A DNA stretch of 64,000 nt from Bradyrhizobium sp. Ghvi (GCF_900115265.1 NZ_FOVU01000008.1:248001-312000); one strand, 5' to 3'. Counted from the stretch's first letter, positions 50,655 to 60,070 are shown. The notes: a model not told the origin generated them from the letters alone. Numbers and translations: made by a program.

Positions 50655-50768
50655 GGGAGCTCCGGCTTACTTCCGGCGGGCGCCGGCCGCGCGCAATGGA
50701 GCACACCGCGCCTGAACGGACAATAAATGGACTCGTGATGTTGCCGCGGCGACTGCTTGCTATTAGAC

Positions 50769-50866
50769 GGTCGTTCGGGGGGTGCAAAGCATCGAACCCG
50801 GAACCTCGGGATTCTCCGGTGCGGAAGCCCGCACCATAGTTCGCGCTTCGCGCCCCGGAATGACGG
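50769..50866. repeat. Intergenic relative of the palindromic element in uvrD
   Basis: The right arm CGCCCCGGAATGACGG (50851-50866) is identical to the right arm of the element at 29265-29348. Further shared pieces are GAACCCGGAA and a GGATTC-type centre, and a degraded left arm at 50769-50785. It lies in the spacer between the spermidine-synthase-like gene and the oxidoreductase gene. Confidence 0.65.
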
Positions 50867-50886
50867 CAGACTGGGCTTGAATTTTC

Positions 50887-52497
50887 ATGACAGATACCGA
50901 CGTCGTCATCATCGGCGCTGGCCATAACGGCCTCACTTGCGCGGCTTATCTCGCGATGGCGGGCTTGCGCGTGCATGTGGTCGAGCGCCGCAAGGTGGTC
51001 GGCGGCGCCGCGGTCACGGAGGAGTTTCACCCCGGCTTCCGCAACTCTGTCGCGGCGTACACCGTGAGCCTGCTTAATCCTCAGGTCATCCGCGATCTCG
51101 GACTGGCCGAGCAGGGCCTGCGTGTCGTCGAACGGCGCGCGCAGAACTTTCTGCCCGCGCCCGATGGCAGTTATCTCCTCACCGGCGAAGGCCGGACGAA
51201 AGCCTCCGTTGCGCGGCTCAGTACGCGCGATGCCGACGCGCTCGACGGATTTTCGCGCGAGCTCGAGGACATCGCCGACGTGCTCAGGCAGTTCGTCCTG
51301 CGCGCGCCGCCGAATCTGCTCGCCAGTTTTGGCCTTGGCGCGATCCGCGAGGCCGCGAACGCACTGACGACAGCCAATATCCTGCGCGGCCTGACGCTGG
51401 AACAAAGCCGCAGCCTGCTCGATCTCTTCACCCGTTCGGCCGGCGAGATGCTGGATGAGCGGTTCGAGCACGATCTGGTCAAGGCGCTGTTCGGCTTCGA
51501 TGCCATCGTCGGCAATTATGCGAGCCCTTATGCGGCCGGCTCGGCCTATGTGATGCTGCATCACGCCTTCGGCGAGGTGAACGGCAAGAAGGGCGTATGG
51601 GGTCACGCCATCGGCGGCATGGGCGCGATCACGCAGGCCATGGCGCGTGTCGCGCGGGCCAAGGGCGTCACGATCGAGCTTGATGCCGGCGTGCGCGAGG
51701 TGATCGTCGAACGCGATCGCGCCGTCGGCGTGGTGCTGGAGAATGGCAAGCCGATCCGCGCAAGATATGTGGCGGCCAACGTCAATCCAAAACTGCTCTA
51801 CACGCGGCTGGTCGCGGCGGACGCCCTGCCCCAGGACTTCCTCGCCCGCATCCGCCACTGGAAGAACGGCTCCGGCACCTTCCGTATGAACGTGGCGCTC
51901 GACCGCCTGCCCTCCTTCACTGCGCTACCCGGTAACGGCGATCACCTCACTTCCGGCATCATCCTGGCACCAAGCCTCGGCTATATGGACCGCGCCTATC
52001 TCGATGCGCGGGCGCAGGGCTGGAGCCGTCAGCCGATCGTCGAGATGCTGATTCCCTCGACACTCGACGACACGCTCGCCCCTGCCGGACAACACGTCGC
52101 GAGCCTGTTCTGCCAACATGTGGCGCCGGAGCTGCCCGATGGAAAGTCATGGGACGACCATCGCGAGGAGGTCGCAGATCTCATGATCGCGACGGTGGAC
52201 AGTTATGCGCCGGGCTTTGCGGCCAGCGTGCTTGGGCGGCAGATTCTGTCCCCGCTCGATCTCGAGCGGCAGTTCGGCTTGCTCGGCGGCGATATCTTTC
52301 ACGGCGCGTTGACGCTGAACCAGCTGTTCTCGGCCCGGCCGATGCTTGGCCATGCCGATTATCGCGGGCCGCTGAAGGGCCTCTATCATTGCGGCTCCGG
52401 CGCCCATCCCGGCGGCGGCGTGACCGGCGCCCCCGGCCACAACGCGGCGCAGGCAATTCTGAGAGATCACCGCAGCCTGTTCGCAACCCGGGCATAG
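50887..52497 (+). CDS. FAD-dependent oxidoreductase (phytoene desaturase/PYROXD2-like)
   Basis: 536 residues. FAD-binding VVIIGAGHNGLTCAAYLAMAGL at 6-27 with GxGxxG, and ERRKVVGGAAVTEEFHPGFR; C-terminal GLYHCGSGAHPGGGVTGAPGHNAA typical of the CrtI/PYROXD2 family. The context does not include carotenoid genes. Bacterial homologues are often general amine- or lipid-oxidising flavoproteins of unknown substrate. No strong ribosome site. Divergent from the spermidine-synthase-like gene. Confidence 0.88.
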   Translation: MTDTDVVIIGAGHNGLTCAAYLAMAGLRVHVVERRKVVGGAAVTEEFHPGFRNSVAAYTVSLLNPQVIRDLGLAEQGLRVVERRAQNFLPAPDGSYLLTGEGRTKASVARLSTRDADALDGFSRELEDIADVLRQFVLRAPPNLLASFGLGAIREAANALTTANILRGLTLEQSRSLLDLFTRSAGEMLDERFEHDLVKALFGFDAIVGNYASPYAAGSAYVMLHHAFGEVNGKKGVWGHAIGGMGAITQAMARVARAKGVTIELDAGVREVIVERDRAVGVVLENGKPIRARYVAANVNPKLLYTRLVAADALPQDFLARIRHWKNGSGTFRMNVALDRLPSFTALPGNGDHLTSGIILAPSLGYMDRAYLDARAQGWSRQPIVEMLIPSTLDDTLAPAGQHVASLFCQHVAPELPDGKSWDDHREEVADLMIATVDSYAPGFAASVLGRQILSPLDLERQFGLLGGDIFHGALTLNQLFSARPMLGHADYRGPLKGLYHCGSGAHPGGGVTGAPGHNAAQAILRDHRSLFATRA

Positions 52498-52799
52498 GTC
52501 TGTGGATGGGCTGTGGACAGGTCTGTTCGCAGGGCTGTGATGAAGCCTTGGAAGCCAGTCGCGCCCTGCAGGGTACAAGCGCGAACCAAGCTGTGGGAAG
52601 GGACTGGATAAGCCGGGTGCAGGGCGGTGGATGGCCGCCGAACTCATGAGAGGACAACCTGTGGACGCCGGCCGCGATAACCGCTTCGCGTCCCCCCAGA
52701 ATGACGGCGCCCGCCAAGGGACATTTCCCCTGGCGGGCTGATCACCGAAAATGCCGTCTATGAAGAAAGCGGCCGCCGCCGGGAAATGGGAGGCAGAAA
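52498..52799. other. Gene-free region with repeated TGTGGA words
   Basis: 302 bp after the oxidoreductase stop. It has TGTGGA at 52501, 52512 and 52660 and CTGTGGG near 52591, and a GAATGACGG tail near 52700 like the other repeats. No coding frame with normal composition was seen. Confidence 0.5.
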
Positions 52800-52964
52800 T
52801 TACTTCAAGGAGGCGCTAATCGAACCGAACTTTTCGTTCATCGTGGTGCCCAGGCTGTTCACCACGGTGATGATCGCCAGAGCGATACCGGCCGCGATCA
52901 GGCCGTATTCGATCGCAGTCGCACCAGACTCATCGGACCAAAACTTCGAAACCATGCGCTTCAA
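52800..52964 (-). CDS. Flp/Fap type IVb pilin, orphan
   Basis: 54 residues from TTG at 52964: a basic leader MKRMVSKFWSDESG, then the pilin core ATAIEYGLIAAGIALAIITV with the Glu(+5)/Tyr(+6) pair after the Gly14 processing site, ending NEKFGSISASLK. The Shine-Dalgarno GGAGG is six bases before the TTG but eight-plus bases and out of optimal range for the internal ATG at 52955, so TTG fits both the ribosome site and the usual MKxxxxxF leader of Flp pilins. The gene is too small for most ORF calls. Flp is the tad-pilus major subunit, but no tad genes are in this window. Divergent from prmA. Confidence 0.88.
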   Translation of the reverse strand: MKRMVSKFWSDESGATAIEYGLIAAGIALAIITVVNSLGTTMNEKFGSISASLK

Positions 52965-53120
52965 GACTCGCCTCCATCTCCATTCAAGGGTGTGCCGGTT
53001 GGCTCCAACACCCGAAAATGTACGGGCAGACAGCCTACAATCGAGTTAAACTGGGAACCGCAACTTATATGGAAAATTGGGAGCAAAAGTTCCCAAAATT
53101 GAGCCCAACGGACCCTTATA

Positions 53121-54008
53121 ATGCAGCCTTCCCCCACCCATCGCGCCAGCTTTTCGATCGGCACTGAAGCCGCAGCCAAGCGCGTTGTCGACGTGTTGAC
53201 CGAGATCTTTTTCGAGGGCGATGCCGCAGTCGCCGCCTTCGAGCGGCCGGATGGGCAATGGGATGTCACGCTGCATTTTGCCGATGCGCCGGATCAGGCA
53301 CTACTGCGCGAACTCGTTGGAAATTCAGCGGGAAGTGATGTGGCGGCCAAGCTTGCCTTCGACACGGTCGAGGCCAAGGACTGGGTCAAGGCGAGCCTGG
53401 AGGACCTCGTCCCGGTGCCGGCAGGACGCTTCGTCGTCCATGGCAGCCACGACCGCGACCGCGTGCCGCCCAACAAGCTCGCCATCGAGATCGAAGCGGC
53501 GCTCGCCTTCGGAACCGGACATCACGGCACCACACGTGGCTGTTTACTTTTGCTTGACCATGTCTTGAAACACGGGCGGCCGAAGCGCGTGCTCGATCTC
53601 GGCACCGGAACCGGTGTGCTGGGCATCGCCGCCGCCAAGGCGCTGCATCGCGCCGTGCTGGCCTCCGACATCGATCCGCCTTCGGTGCGTGTCGCGGCTG
53701 AGAACGCGGCCTTGAACGAAGCTGGCCATCTTGTGCGGGTGATCCGCGCCACCGGCTTCGCCGCGCCGGATTTTGCCAAAAGCGGCCCGTTCGACCTGGT
53801 GCTCGCCAACATCCTCGCCAATCCGCTGCGGCAATTGGCAGGACCGATGACCAGGCATCTCGCGCCCGGCGCTCGCGTCATCCTCTCCGGCCTGTTGACC
53901 CACCAGGCTCCAGCCGTCATCGCCGCTTACCGTGCGCGCGGCCTCGTGCCGCTTCGGCATCTGCGGATCGAGGGCTGGAGCAGCCTGTTATTGCGGAAAC
54001 TCCCGTAG
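53121..54008 (+). CDS. prmA: Ribosomal protein L11 methyltransferase
   Basis: 295 residues. The SAM domain has VLDLGTGTGVLGIAAAKAL and DLVLANILANPLRQLA, the N-(I/L)-L-A-x-P-L hallmark of PrmA, preceded by FGTGHHGTTRGCLLLL (the GTGxHxTT loop). PrmA trimethylates L11 at several sites. The N-terminal substrate domain is divergent but present (about 1-120). The small gene at 54013 follows on the other strand. Confidence 0.94.
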   Translation: MQPSPTHRASFSIGTEAAAKRVVDVLTEIFFEGDAAVAAFERPDGQWDVTLHFADAPDQALLRELVGNSAGSDVAAKLAFDTVEAKDWVKASLEDLVPVPAGRFVVHGSHDRDRVPPNKLAIEIEAALAFGTGHHGTTRGCLLLLDHVLKHGRPKRVLDLGTGTGVLGIAAAKALHRAVLASDIDPPSVRVAAENAALNEAGHLVRVIRATGFAAPDFAKSGPFDLVLANILANPLRQLAGPMTRHLAPGARVILSGLLTHQAPAVIAAYRARGLVPLRHLRIEGWSSLLLRKLP

Positions 54009-54012
54009 ACCG

Positions 54013-54195
54013 TCACTCCGCCGCCGGCTTATCCTCCCGCCGCATCGCTTGTTCACCCTGCAACGCGCGCCTGGCACGACGCTCGGCGACGCGTTCGATC
54101 ATGTGGCGGATGAGGCCGCGCGGCTTCTTCGGTGTCGTTGCGGCCGGAGCGCGGCGCGCCGGCGGCGAAATCTTCTCAAAGGTGAACGCTGGCAT
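54013..54195 (-). CDS. Small basic protein of unknown function
   Basis: 60 residues from ATG at 54195, with AGGGG upstream; a longer frame from 54213 adds six residues. Sequence: a Pro/Ala-rich N-terminus (AFTFEKISPPARRAPAA), then KKPRGLIRHMIERVAERRARRAL, a basic amphipathic helix. The codon bias fits a real gene, and I recall similar small proteins in Bradyrhizobium, but no function is known. It converges on prmA, gap 4 bp. Confidence 0.6.
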   Translation of the reverse strand: MPAFTFEKISPPARRAPAATTPKKPRGLIRHMIERVAERRARRALQGEQAMRREDKPAAE

Positions 54196-54380
54196 CGTGT
54201 GTCCCCTCGCCATTGAGACGAACCACTTGCTCGAATTTCCCTGTTATCAGGACGAAGCGCAACTGCCGCATCCACTACTCCACTCAATTCGAATGGAACA
54301 TTTTCAAGCACAGTCCATGCCAGATGAGACGGCAATTGCGTCTACATTGCGGACTGATCTCCATGATCCTAAACTGAGGC

Positions 54381-56210
54381 ATGTTCGAAGCACACTTCCA
54401 GACATTCGAGGAGCCCGAGGCCGGCGTCGCATTGACGGCGCGCCTGGCTGCGCTCCGTGAAGAACTCACCCGCCGCAAATTGACCGGCTTCGTCGTTCCA
54501 CGTGCCGACCAGCAACAGAATGAATATGTGGCGCCCTCCGAAGAGCGGCTCGCCTGGCTGACCGGCTTCACCGGTTCGGCCGGGCTTGCCGTCGTGCTGG
54601 CCCAGGAAGCCGCATTGTTCGTCGACGGCCGCTACACGATCCAGGCGGCCAAGCAGATCGATGCCAGGGCGTGGGCGGTGGAATCGCTGATTGATCCGCC
54701 ACCGGAGAGCTGGGTCTCGGCGCATCTCAAGTCCGGCGATCGCCTAGGATTTGATCCGTGGCTGCACACTTTTGCAGCAGCCGAACGACTCTCTGCCGCC
54801 TGCGCCAAGGTTGGCGCCGAGCTGGTGGCCGTCGAGAGCAATCCAATCGATGCGATCTGGCAGGACCGGCCGCAGCCGCCGGTCGCGCCCATCGCGATCC
54901 ATGGCCTGCAATATGCCGGCGTCGCCGAGGCCGAGAAGGTGGCGCAGATCAAGGCCGAGATCGAGAAACTAGGCGCCGATGCACTGGTGCTTTCCGACAG
55001 CCATGCAGTCGCCTGGACCTTCAACATCCGCGGCGCCGACGTCGCACATACGCCGCTGCCGCTGTCCTACGCGCTGGTGCCCAAGGTCGGGCGGCCCACT
55101 GTTTTCATCGACCAGCGCAAGCTCTCGAACCTGACGCGCGATCATATCGAGCAGTCGGCCGATGTGCGCGAGCCCGATGCTCTGACGCCGACGCTGATGG
55201 CGCTCGCCAGCAGCGGCGCCGCAATTGCGCTCGACAATGCCACCGCAGCCGACGCCCTGAGCCGGCTGATCGCGGGCGGCGGTGGCAAGCCTTTGCGCGG
55301 CAGCGATCCGATCGCGCTGTTGAAGGCCGTCAAGAACGCGACCGAGATCAAGGGCACTCAGACAGCTCACCGCCGCGACGCAATCGCACTGGCGCGCTTC
55401 CTCGCCTACATCGATCGCGAGGCGGCAAGCGGCAAGCTGACGGAGATCGACGCCGTGGAAGCGCTGGAAACGTTCCGCCGCGACACCGGTGCGCTGAAGG
55501 ACGTGTCGTTCCCGACCATCTCAGGCACCGGCCCCAACGGCGCCATCGTGCATTACCGCGTCACCCGCAAGAGCAACCGGCGGATCGTGCCCGGGGATCT
55601 CCTGCTGATCGATTCCGGCGCACAATATGAAGACGGCACCACCGACGTCACGCGCACCATGGCGATCGGCGAGCCGACGGAGGAGATGCGCGACCGCTTC
55701 ACCCGCGTCCTGCGCGGCCATATCGCGATCGCGCGCGCCGTCTTCCCCGACGGCACCACCGGCGCGCAGCTCGACACGCTGGCGCGGCAATATCTGTGGG
55801 CTGCCGGCGTCGATTTCGAGCATGGCACCGGCCACGGCGTCGGCAGCTATTTGTCGGTGCACGAAGGACCGGCACGGATCTCAAAACTCGGTACTACGCC
55901 GCTGAAGCGCGGCATGATCCTCTCCAACGAGCCCGGCTATTACAAGACCGACGGTTTCGGTATCCGCATCGAGAACCTCGAGCTGGTGGTCGAAGCCAGT
56001 ATCAAGGGCGCCGAAAAATCGATGAACGCGTTCGAGACGCTGACGCTTGCGCCGATCGACCGCCGGCTGATCGCGACCTCGATGCTGAGCAAGGAGGAAC
56101 TCGCCTGGCTCAATGCCTACCACGCGCGTGTCCGCACCGAAGTGGGACCGGCGCTGGATGAGGCGACGAAGGCGTGGCTCGAGCAGGCTACGGCGGAGTT
56201 GACGGTCTAA
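54381..56210 (+). CDS. Xaa-Pro aminopeptidase (aminopeptidase P family, M24B)
   Basis: 609 residues, the long APP form with two creatinase-like N-terminal domains and a C-terminal peptidase domain. Metal ligands: LLIDSGAQYEDGTTDVTRT (Asp pair), GTGHGVGSYLSVHEGP (His), MILSNEPGYYKTDGFGIRIENLE (both Glu). It removes N-terminal residues before proline. It is flanked by an MFS transporter on the same strand (gap 53 bp), but no functional link is evident. No signal peptide, so cytosolic. Confidence 0.93.
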   Translation: MFEAHFQTFEEPEAGVALTARLAALREELTRRKLTGFVVPRADQQQNEYVAPSEERLAWLTGFTGSAGLAVVLAQEAALFVDGRYTIQAAKQIDARAWAVESLIDPPPESWVSAHLKSGDRLGFDPWLHTFAAAERLSAACAKVGAELVAVESNPIDAIWQDRPQPPVAPIAIHGLQYAGVAEAEKVAQIKAEIEKLGADALVLSDSHAVAWTFNIRGADVAHTPLPLSYALVPKVGRPTVFIDQRKLSNLTRDHIEQSADVREPDALTPTLMALASSGAAIALDNATAADALSRLIAGGGGKPLRGSDPIALLKAVKNATEIKGTQTAHRRDAIALARFLAYIDREAASGKLTEIDAVEALETFRRDTGALKDVSFPTISGTGPNGAIVHYRVTRKSNRRIVPGDLLLIDSGAQYEDGTTDVTRTMAIGEPTEEMRDRFTRVLRGHIAIARAVFPDGTTGAQLDTLARQYLWAAGVDFEHGTGHGVGSYLSVHEGPARISKLGTTPLKRGMILSNEPGYYKTDGFGIRIENLELVVEASIKGAEKSMNAFETLTLAPIDRRLIATSMLSKEELAWLNAYHARVRTEVGPALDEATKAWLEQATAELTV

Positions 56211-56263
56211 ATCGGTCACAAGACTGCTGCGCCTTGACGCCGCGTGCATAGCCGTATTCCGAA

Positions 56264-57586
56264 ATGGCCATATTCGCTCGCGATGCGATGCGGCTAGTGT
56301 CCGGCATGCACGGCATGATCAGCAGGCCGCCGGAAGCGGCGACGAAGAGCATCGCAACCTCGCGCGTGGTGTTGCTGCTGCTGGTCGTCATGACCGGGAT
56401 CGCGCCGATCTCGCTCTACATCCTGGTCCCGGCGCTGCCCGTGCTGGCGACGACATTCGGCCGGGACATCTCCATCGCGCAGATGACGGTGTCGCTCTAC
56501 ATGGTCGGCATCGCGCTATCGCAGCTCATCATGGGACCGCTGTCGGACAAGCTCGGCCGGCGCCCGGTGCTGCTTGGCGGCCTTGCCTTGATGGTCGCAG
56601 CGAGCGTCGCCTGCATCTTCGCCGAGACGCTGCCACAGCTGATCGCCGCACGTTTCTTCCAGGCGCTCGGCGGCGCCTCAGGCATGGTGATCAGCCGCGC
56701 CATCATCCGCGACATCTACGAGCGCGACCGCGTCGCCTCGATGATCAGCCTCGTGGTCGCGGCCCTGATGATCGGCCAGATGGTCTCGCCGCTCACCGGC
56801 GGCTTGATCGAGACGGCGTTCGGTTGGCGTGCGATCTTCTACGCCGTCACGGCCGGCGCGGTTGCGGTCGCCGTCGGCATCGCGATCGCGTTGCCGGAGA
56901 CGCGTCGCGACCGCGCCGTCGGCAGCGGCGGCTTTCGCAACGACTTCGGCACCCTGATCAAGAGCCGCGCCTTCATCGGCTACGTGATGTGCCAGGTCCT
57001 GGCGTCCCAGATCATCTTCACCTTCGCCGGCGGCGGCCCGTACGTCGTCGTAACGCAGATGGGCCGCAGCAGTGCCGAATACGGCGCCTGGTTCGCCACG
57101 ACCGGCTTTGCGTATCTGGTCGGCAACCTGCTCTGCGTGCGCTTTGCGCCGCGGCATTCGCTGGCGAAACTGATCTGGTTCGGGCTCGCCTTGCAGCTCT
57201 GCGGCAGCCTGTTGAACCTGGTCTGGAGCTTGAACGGCTGGAACGAAGCTCCAGGCTGGCTGTTCGGCACGCAGATGATCGTGATGGTCGGCAATGCCTT
57301 CGTGATGGCGAATTCCGCGGCCGGCGCCATCAGCATCCGCCCCGAAGCCGCCGGCACCGCCTCGGGCGCGATGGGCTTCCTTCAACAGGGCATCGGCGCG
57401 CTGATGTCGCAATTCGGCGCCTATCTCGGCGGCCACTCGGCTACTACGCTGCCGCTCACCTCGGCCATCCTCGCCATCTCGCTGCTCTGCGCGTGCATGA
57501 TGATCTTCGTGGTGCCTCGGCGGGAGATGGTGGTGAGCGAGGCACTGATCGAGCAGGCGGAAGAGGAAGAGACAGGGATGATGTGA
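56264..57586 (+). CDS. Bcr/CflA family multidrug efflux MFS transporter
   Basis: 440 residues with 12 predicted helices. GIAPISLYILVPALPVLATTFG, the loop GPLSDKLGRRPVLLGGL and GGASGMVISRAIIRDIYERDR are characteristic of the Bcr/CflA drug-resistance subfamily. Substrate is unknown. The start is uncertain: ATG at 56264 (used) or ATG at 56306; neither has a clear ribosome site. It converges on ligA across a repeat-derived hairpin at 57643-57703. Confidence 0.87.
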   Translation: MAIFARDAMRLVSGMHGMISRPPEAATKSIATSRVVLLLLVVMTGIAPISLYILVPALPVLATTFGRDISIAQMTVSLYMVGIALSQLIMGPLSDKLGRRPVLLGGLALMVAASVACIFAETLPQLIAARFFQALGGASGMVISRAIIRDIYERDRVASMISLVVAALMIGQMVSPLTGGLIETAFGWRAIFYAVTAGAVAVAVGIAIALPETRRDRAVGSGGFRNDFGTLIKSRAFIGYVMCQVLASQIIFTFAGGGPYVVVTQMGRSSAEYGAWFATTGFAYLVGNLLCVRFAPRHSLAKLIWFGLALQLCGSLLNLVWSLNGWNEAPGWLFGTQMIVMVGNAFVMANSAAGAISIRPEAAGTASGAMGFLQQGIGALMSQFGAYLGGHSATTLPLTSAILAISLLCACMMIFVVPRREMVVSEALIEQAEEEETGMM

Positions 57587-57642
57587 CGCTTCCCCTCTCC
57601 CCTTGCGCGAGAGGGTGGCTCGCCGCAAAGCGGCGAGACGGG

Positions 57643-57703
57643 TGAGGGGTTTCTCTCCGCGAATGAATCTCTCGCAGTTGCATCCGCGGAGAGAAACCCC
57701 TCA
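57643..57703. terminator. Perfect 19-bp inverted repeat between MFS and ligA genes
   Basis: TGAGGGGTTTCTCTCCGCG (57643-57661) and CGCGGAGAGAAACCCCTCA (57685-57703) match at all 19 positions, with a 23-nt spacer and further partial pairing outside. Flanking CCCCTCTCCCC and CTCCCACAAGGGGAGAAGG form outer pairs. It separates two convergent genes and should block transcription both ways. Confidence 0.65.
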
Positions 57704-57753
57704 TCCGACGCTTCGCGCCACCTTCTCCCACAAGGGGAGAAGGAAGAAGAAGC

Positions 57754-59901
57754 TCACTCCCCGATCAGCTTCAACCACTCGTCCTCGGTCAACACCTTGA
57801 CGCCGTGCTTGTTGGCGTCCGCGAGCTTCGAACCCGCGCCGGGACCGGCGACGACGAGATCGGTCTTCTTCGACACCGAGCCGGAGACCTTGGCGCCCAA
57901 CCGCTCCGCGGTCGCCTTGGCCTCGTCGCGCGTCATCTTCTCCAGCGAGCCCGTGAACACCACGGTCTTACCGGCGACCGCCGAGTTGCTCTTCGGCTTC
58001 TCGGCGTCGACGATCTCGACCTCCCTGGTCAGCCGCTCGACAATGCCGCGGTTGTGGCTCTCGCCGAAATAATCGGCGATGCTCTTGATCACGGTGTCAC
58101 CGATCTGGTCGAGCGCGTCCATCTCCGCCATCGCCTCCTCGTCGCCGTTGGCGACCTTGAGGCAGGCCTCGTGGAAGGCGTCCCAGGAGCCGTAGCCGCG
58201 CGCCAGCGCCAGGGCGGTGGTCTCGCCGACATGGCGCATGCCTAGGGCATAGACGAAGCGCTCCAGCGCGATTTTGCGCCGGCTCTCGATGGCGCCGAAC
58301 AGATTGCGTACCGAGGTCGCGCCGTAGCCCTCGATGTCCTCGAGCTTGAGCTTCGCGTTGCGCTTCTCCAGCGTGAAGATGTCGGCGGGCTCCCTCACCC
58401 AACCTTCATCGAAGAAATACTGGAGCTGCTTCTCGCCGAGGCCGTCGATGTCGAAGGCGCGGCGCGACACGAACAGCTTGAGGTGCTCGATCTTCTGATA
58501 GGGGCAGGCGAACTCGCCGGTGCAGCGGGCACGCGAGCCCTCTTCGCCCGTCGCGGTCTCCTCGCGCGTGACGTCGGTGTGCAGCGGGCACGGGCATTTC
58601 TTCGGGAAGTGGAATTCCTTGGCGCTATTCGGCCGCTTGTCGAGCACGACATCGACGACCTGCGGTATGACGTCGCCGGCGCGCTGAATCACGACCGTGT
58701 CGCCGATCCTGATGTCGCGCCCCTCGCGGAGCACCTCGCCCTTGTTACCGATGCCCTTGATGTAGTCCTCGTTGTGCAGCGTGACGTTCTGCACGATCAC
58801 GCCGCCGACGCCGACCGGCTCGAGCTTGCCGACCGGCGTGAACGAGCCGGTGCGGCCGACCTGGATCTCGATGTCGCGGAGCACCGTCATGGCGCGTTCG
58901 GCCGGGAATTTGTGCGCGATGCCCCAGCGCGGCGTGCGCGAGACGAAGCCGAGCCGCTCCTGCCAGTCGACGCGGTCGACCTTGTAGACGACGCCGTCGA
59001 TGTCGTAATCGAGCTTCGCGCGCTGCTCCTCGATCGAATGATGGAAGGCGAGCAGCTCCTCGACGGAGTGACAGAGTTTCGTCAGTGGATTGGTCTTGAA
59101 GCCGCAGCGCTCGAACCAGTGGATCATGCTGCTCTGCGTGCCCTCCGGCATCGCGCTCATCTCGCCCCAGGCGTAGGCGAAGAAACCCAGCGGACGCGAG
59201 GCGGTGATGGTCGGATCCTTCTGCCGCAACGAGCCTGCGGCGGAGTTGCGCGGATTGGCGAAGATGGTGCTGCCTTCCGCCTTCTGCCGCTCGTTGAGCG
59301 CGAGGAAGGCTTTCTTGGTCATGTAGACCTCGCCGCGCACCTCGCAGATGTCGGGGATGTTGCGCCCCTTCAGCTTCTGCGGCACGTCTTCGAGCGTACG
59401 GATATTGGCGGTGACGTCCTCGCCCTCCGCCCCATCGCCACGCGTCGCCGCGGTGACCAACTCTCCGCCCTCATAGCGCAGCGACATCGAAAGGCCGTCG
59501 ATCTTCGGCTCGGCGGAGAAATTGACCTTGTCGTCGTCGAGCTTCAGGAAGCGAACGATACGGCCGACGAAGTCGCGCACGTCCTCCTCGGCAAAGGCAT
59601 TGTCGAGCGACAGCATCGGCACGGCGTGCCGCACCTTCCTGAAGCGGCCCGACGGCGCCGCGCCGACCTTCTGCGACGGCGAATCCCCGCTGACAAATTC
59701 AGGAAAGCGCTTTTCGATCGCGTTGAAACGCTGACGCAGCGCGTCGTACTCGGCGTCGGTGACGGTAGGCGCATCTTCCTGATAGTAGCGCCTGTCGTGC
59801 TCTTCGAGCTCGAGTGCGAGCCTGATGTGCTCGACCTTGGCCTGCGCCTTGGTAAGGTCGGCGACGTCACGAAGTGGTCTTGATTTTGCTGCTCTGGCCA
59901 T
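57754..59901 (-). CDS. ligA: NAD-dependent DNA ligase LigA
   Basis: 715 residues from ATG at 59901. Domains in order: Ia (HDRRYYQEDAPTVTDAEYD), adenylation domain with nucleophilic Lys in EPKIDGLSMSLRYEGG, OB fold, zinc finger (CPCPLHTD ... RCTGEFACPY with four Cys), HhH repeats and a C-terminal BRCT (GKTVVFTGSLEKMTRDEAK). It seals nicks in replication and repair. The zinc-finger loop between the Cys pairs is longer than in E. coli. Upstream sequence in the same frame is a repeat (59954-60065) and not part of the protein. Follows recN, as usual in this clade. Confidence 0.97.
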   Translation of the reverse strand: MARAAKSRPLRDVADLTKAQAKVEHIRLALELEEHDRRYYQEDAPTVTDAEYDALRQRFNAIEKRFPEFVSGDSPSQKVGAAPSGRFRKVRHAVPMLSLDNAFAEEDVRDFVGRIVRFLKLDDDKVNFSAEPKIDGLSMSLRYEGGELVTAATRGDGAEGEDVTANIRTLEDVPQKLKGRNIPDICEVRGEVYMTKKAFLALNERQKAEGSTIFANPRNSAAGSLRQKDPTITASRPLGFFAYAWGEMSAMPEGTQSSMIHWFERCGFKTNPLTKLCHSVEELLAFHHSIEEQRAKLDYDIDGVVYKVDRVDWQERLGFVSRTPRWGIAHKFPAERAMTVLRDIEIQVGRTGSFTPVGKLEPVGVGGVIVQNVTLHNEDYIKGIGNKGEVLREGRDIRIGDTVVIQRAGDVIPQVVDVVLDKRPNSAKEFHFPKKCPCPLHTDVTREETATGEEGSRARCTGEFACPYQKIEHLKLFVSRRAFDIDGLGEKQLQYFFDEGWVREPADIFTLEKRNAKLKLEDIEGYGATSVRNLFGAIESRRKIALERFVYALGMRHVGETTALALARGYGSWDAFHEACLKVANGDEEAMAEMDALDQIGDTVIKSIADYFGESHNRGIVERLTREVEIVDAEKPKSNSAVAGKTVVFTGSLEKMTRDEAKATAERLGAKVSGSVSKKTDLVVAGPGAGSKLADANKHGVKVLTEDEWLKLIGE

Positions 59902-59953
59902 GGTGCTTGGATACGACGGAGCGGGTGGCACGGTAAAGGCGTGTGGGAATCTC

Positions 59954-60065
59954 GTGCCCCGGACGCAGTGCAACGCCCCCGGCGATGCGAAGCATCGTCC
60001 GGTGCGGTGCGCTGCAGAGCCGGGGAGTTCTGGGTCTCGGCTCGCGCCGCGCGCGTCCGGGACAC
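59954..60065. repeat. GC-rich inverted repeat element between recN and ligA
   Basis: GTGCCCCGGACGC (59954-59966) and GCGTCCGGGACAC (60053-60065) are inverted copies with one mismatch. Inside is CGATGC-GAA-GCATCG (59983-59997), whose reverse complement CGATGC-TTC-GCATCG occurs at 1057-1071. It lies between the recN stop and ligA start. Confidence 0.65.
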
Positions 60066-60070
60066 GAAGC

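Noticed and set aside
52498..52670. Possible replication origin because of TGTGGA repeats
   Set aside because: None matches a full TTATCCACA box, there is no AT-rich unwinding region, and neither dnaA nor typical origin neighbours are present.
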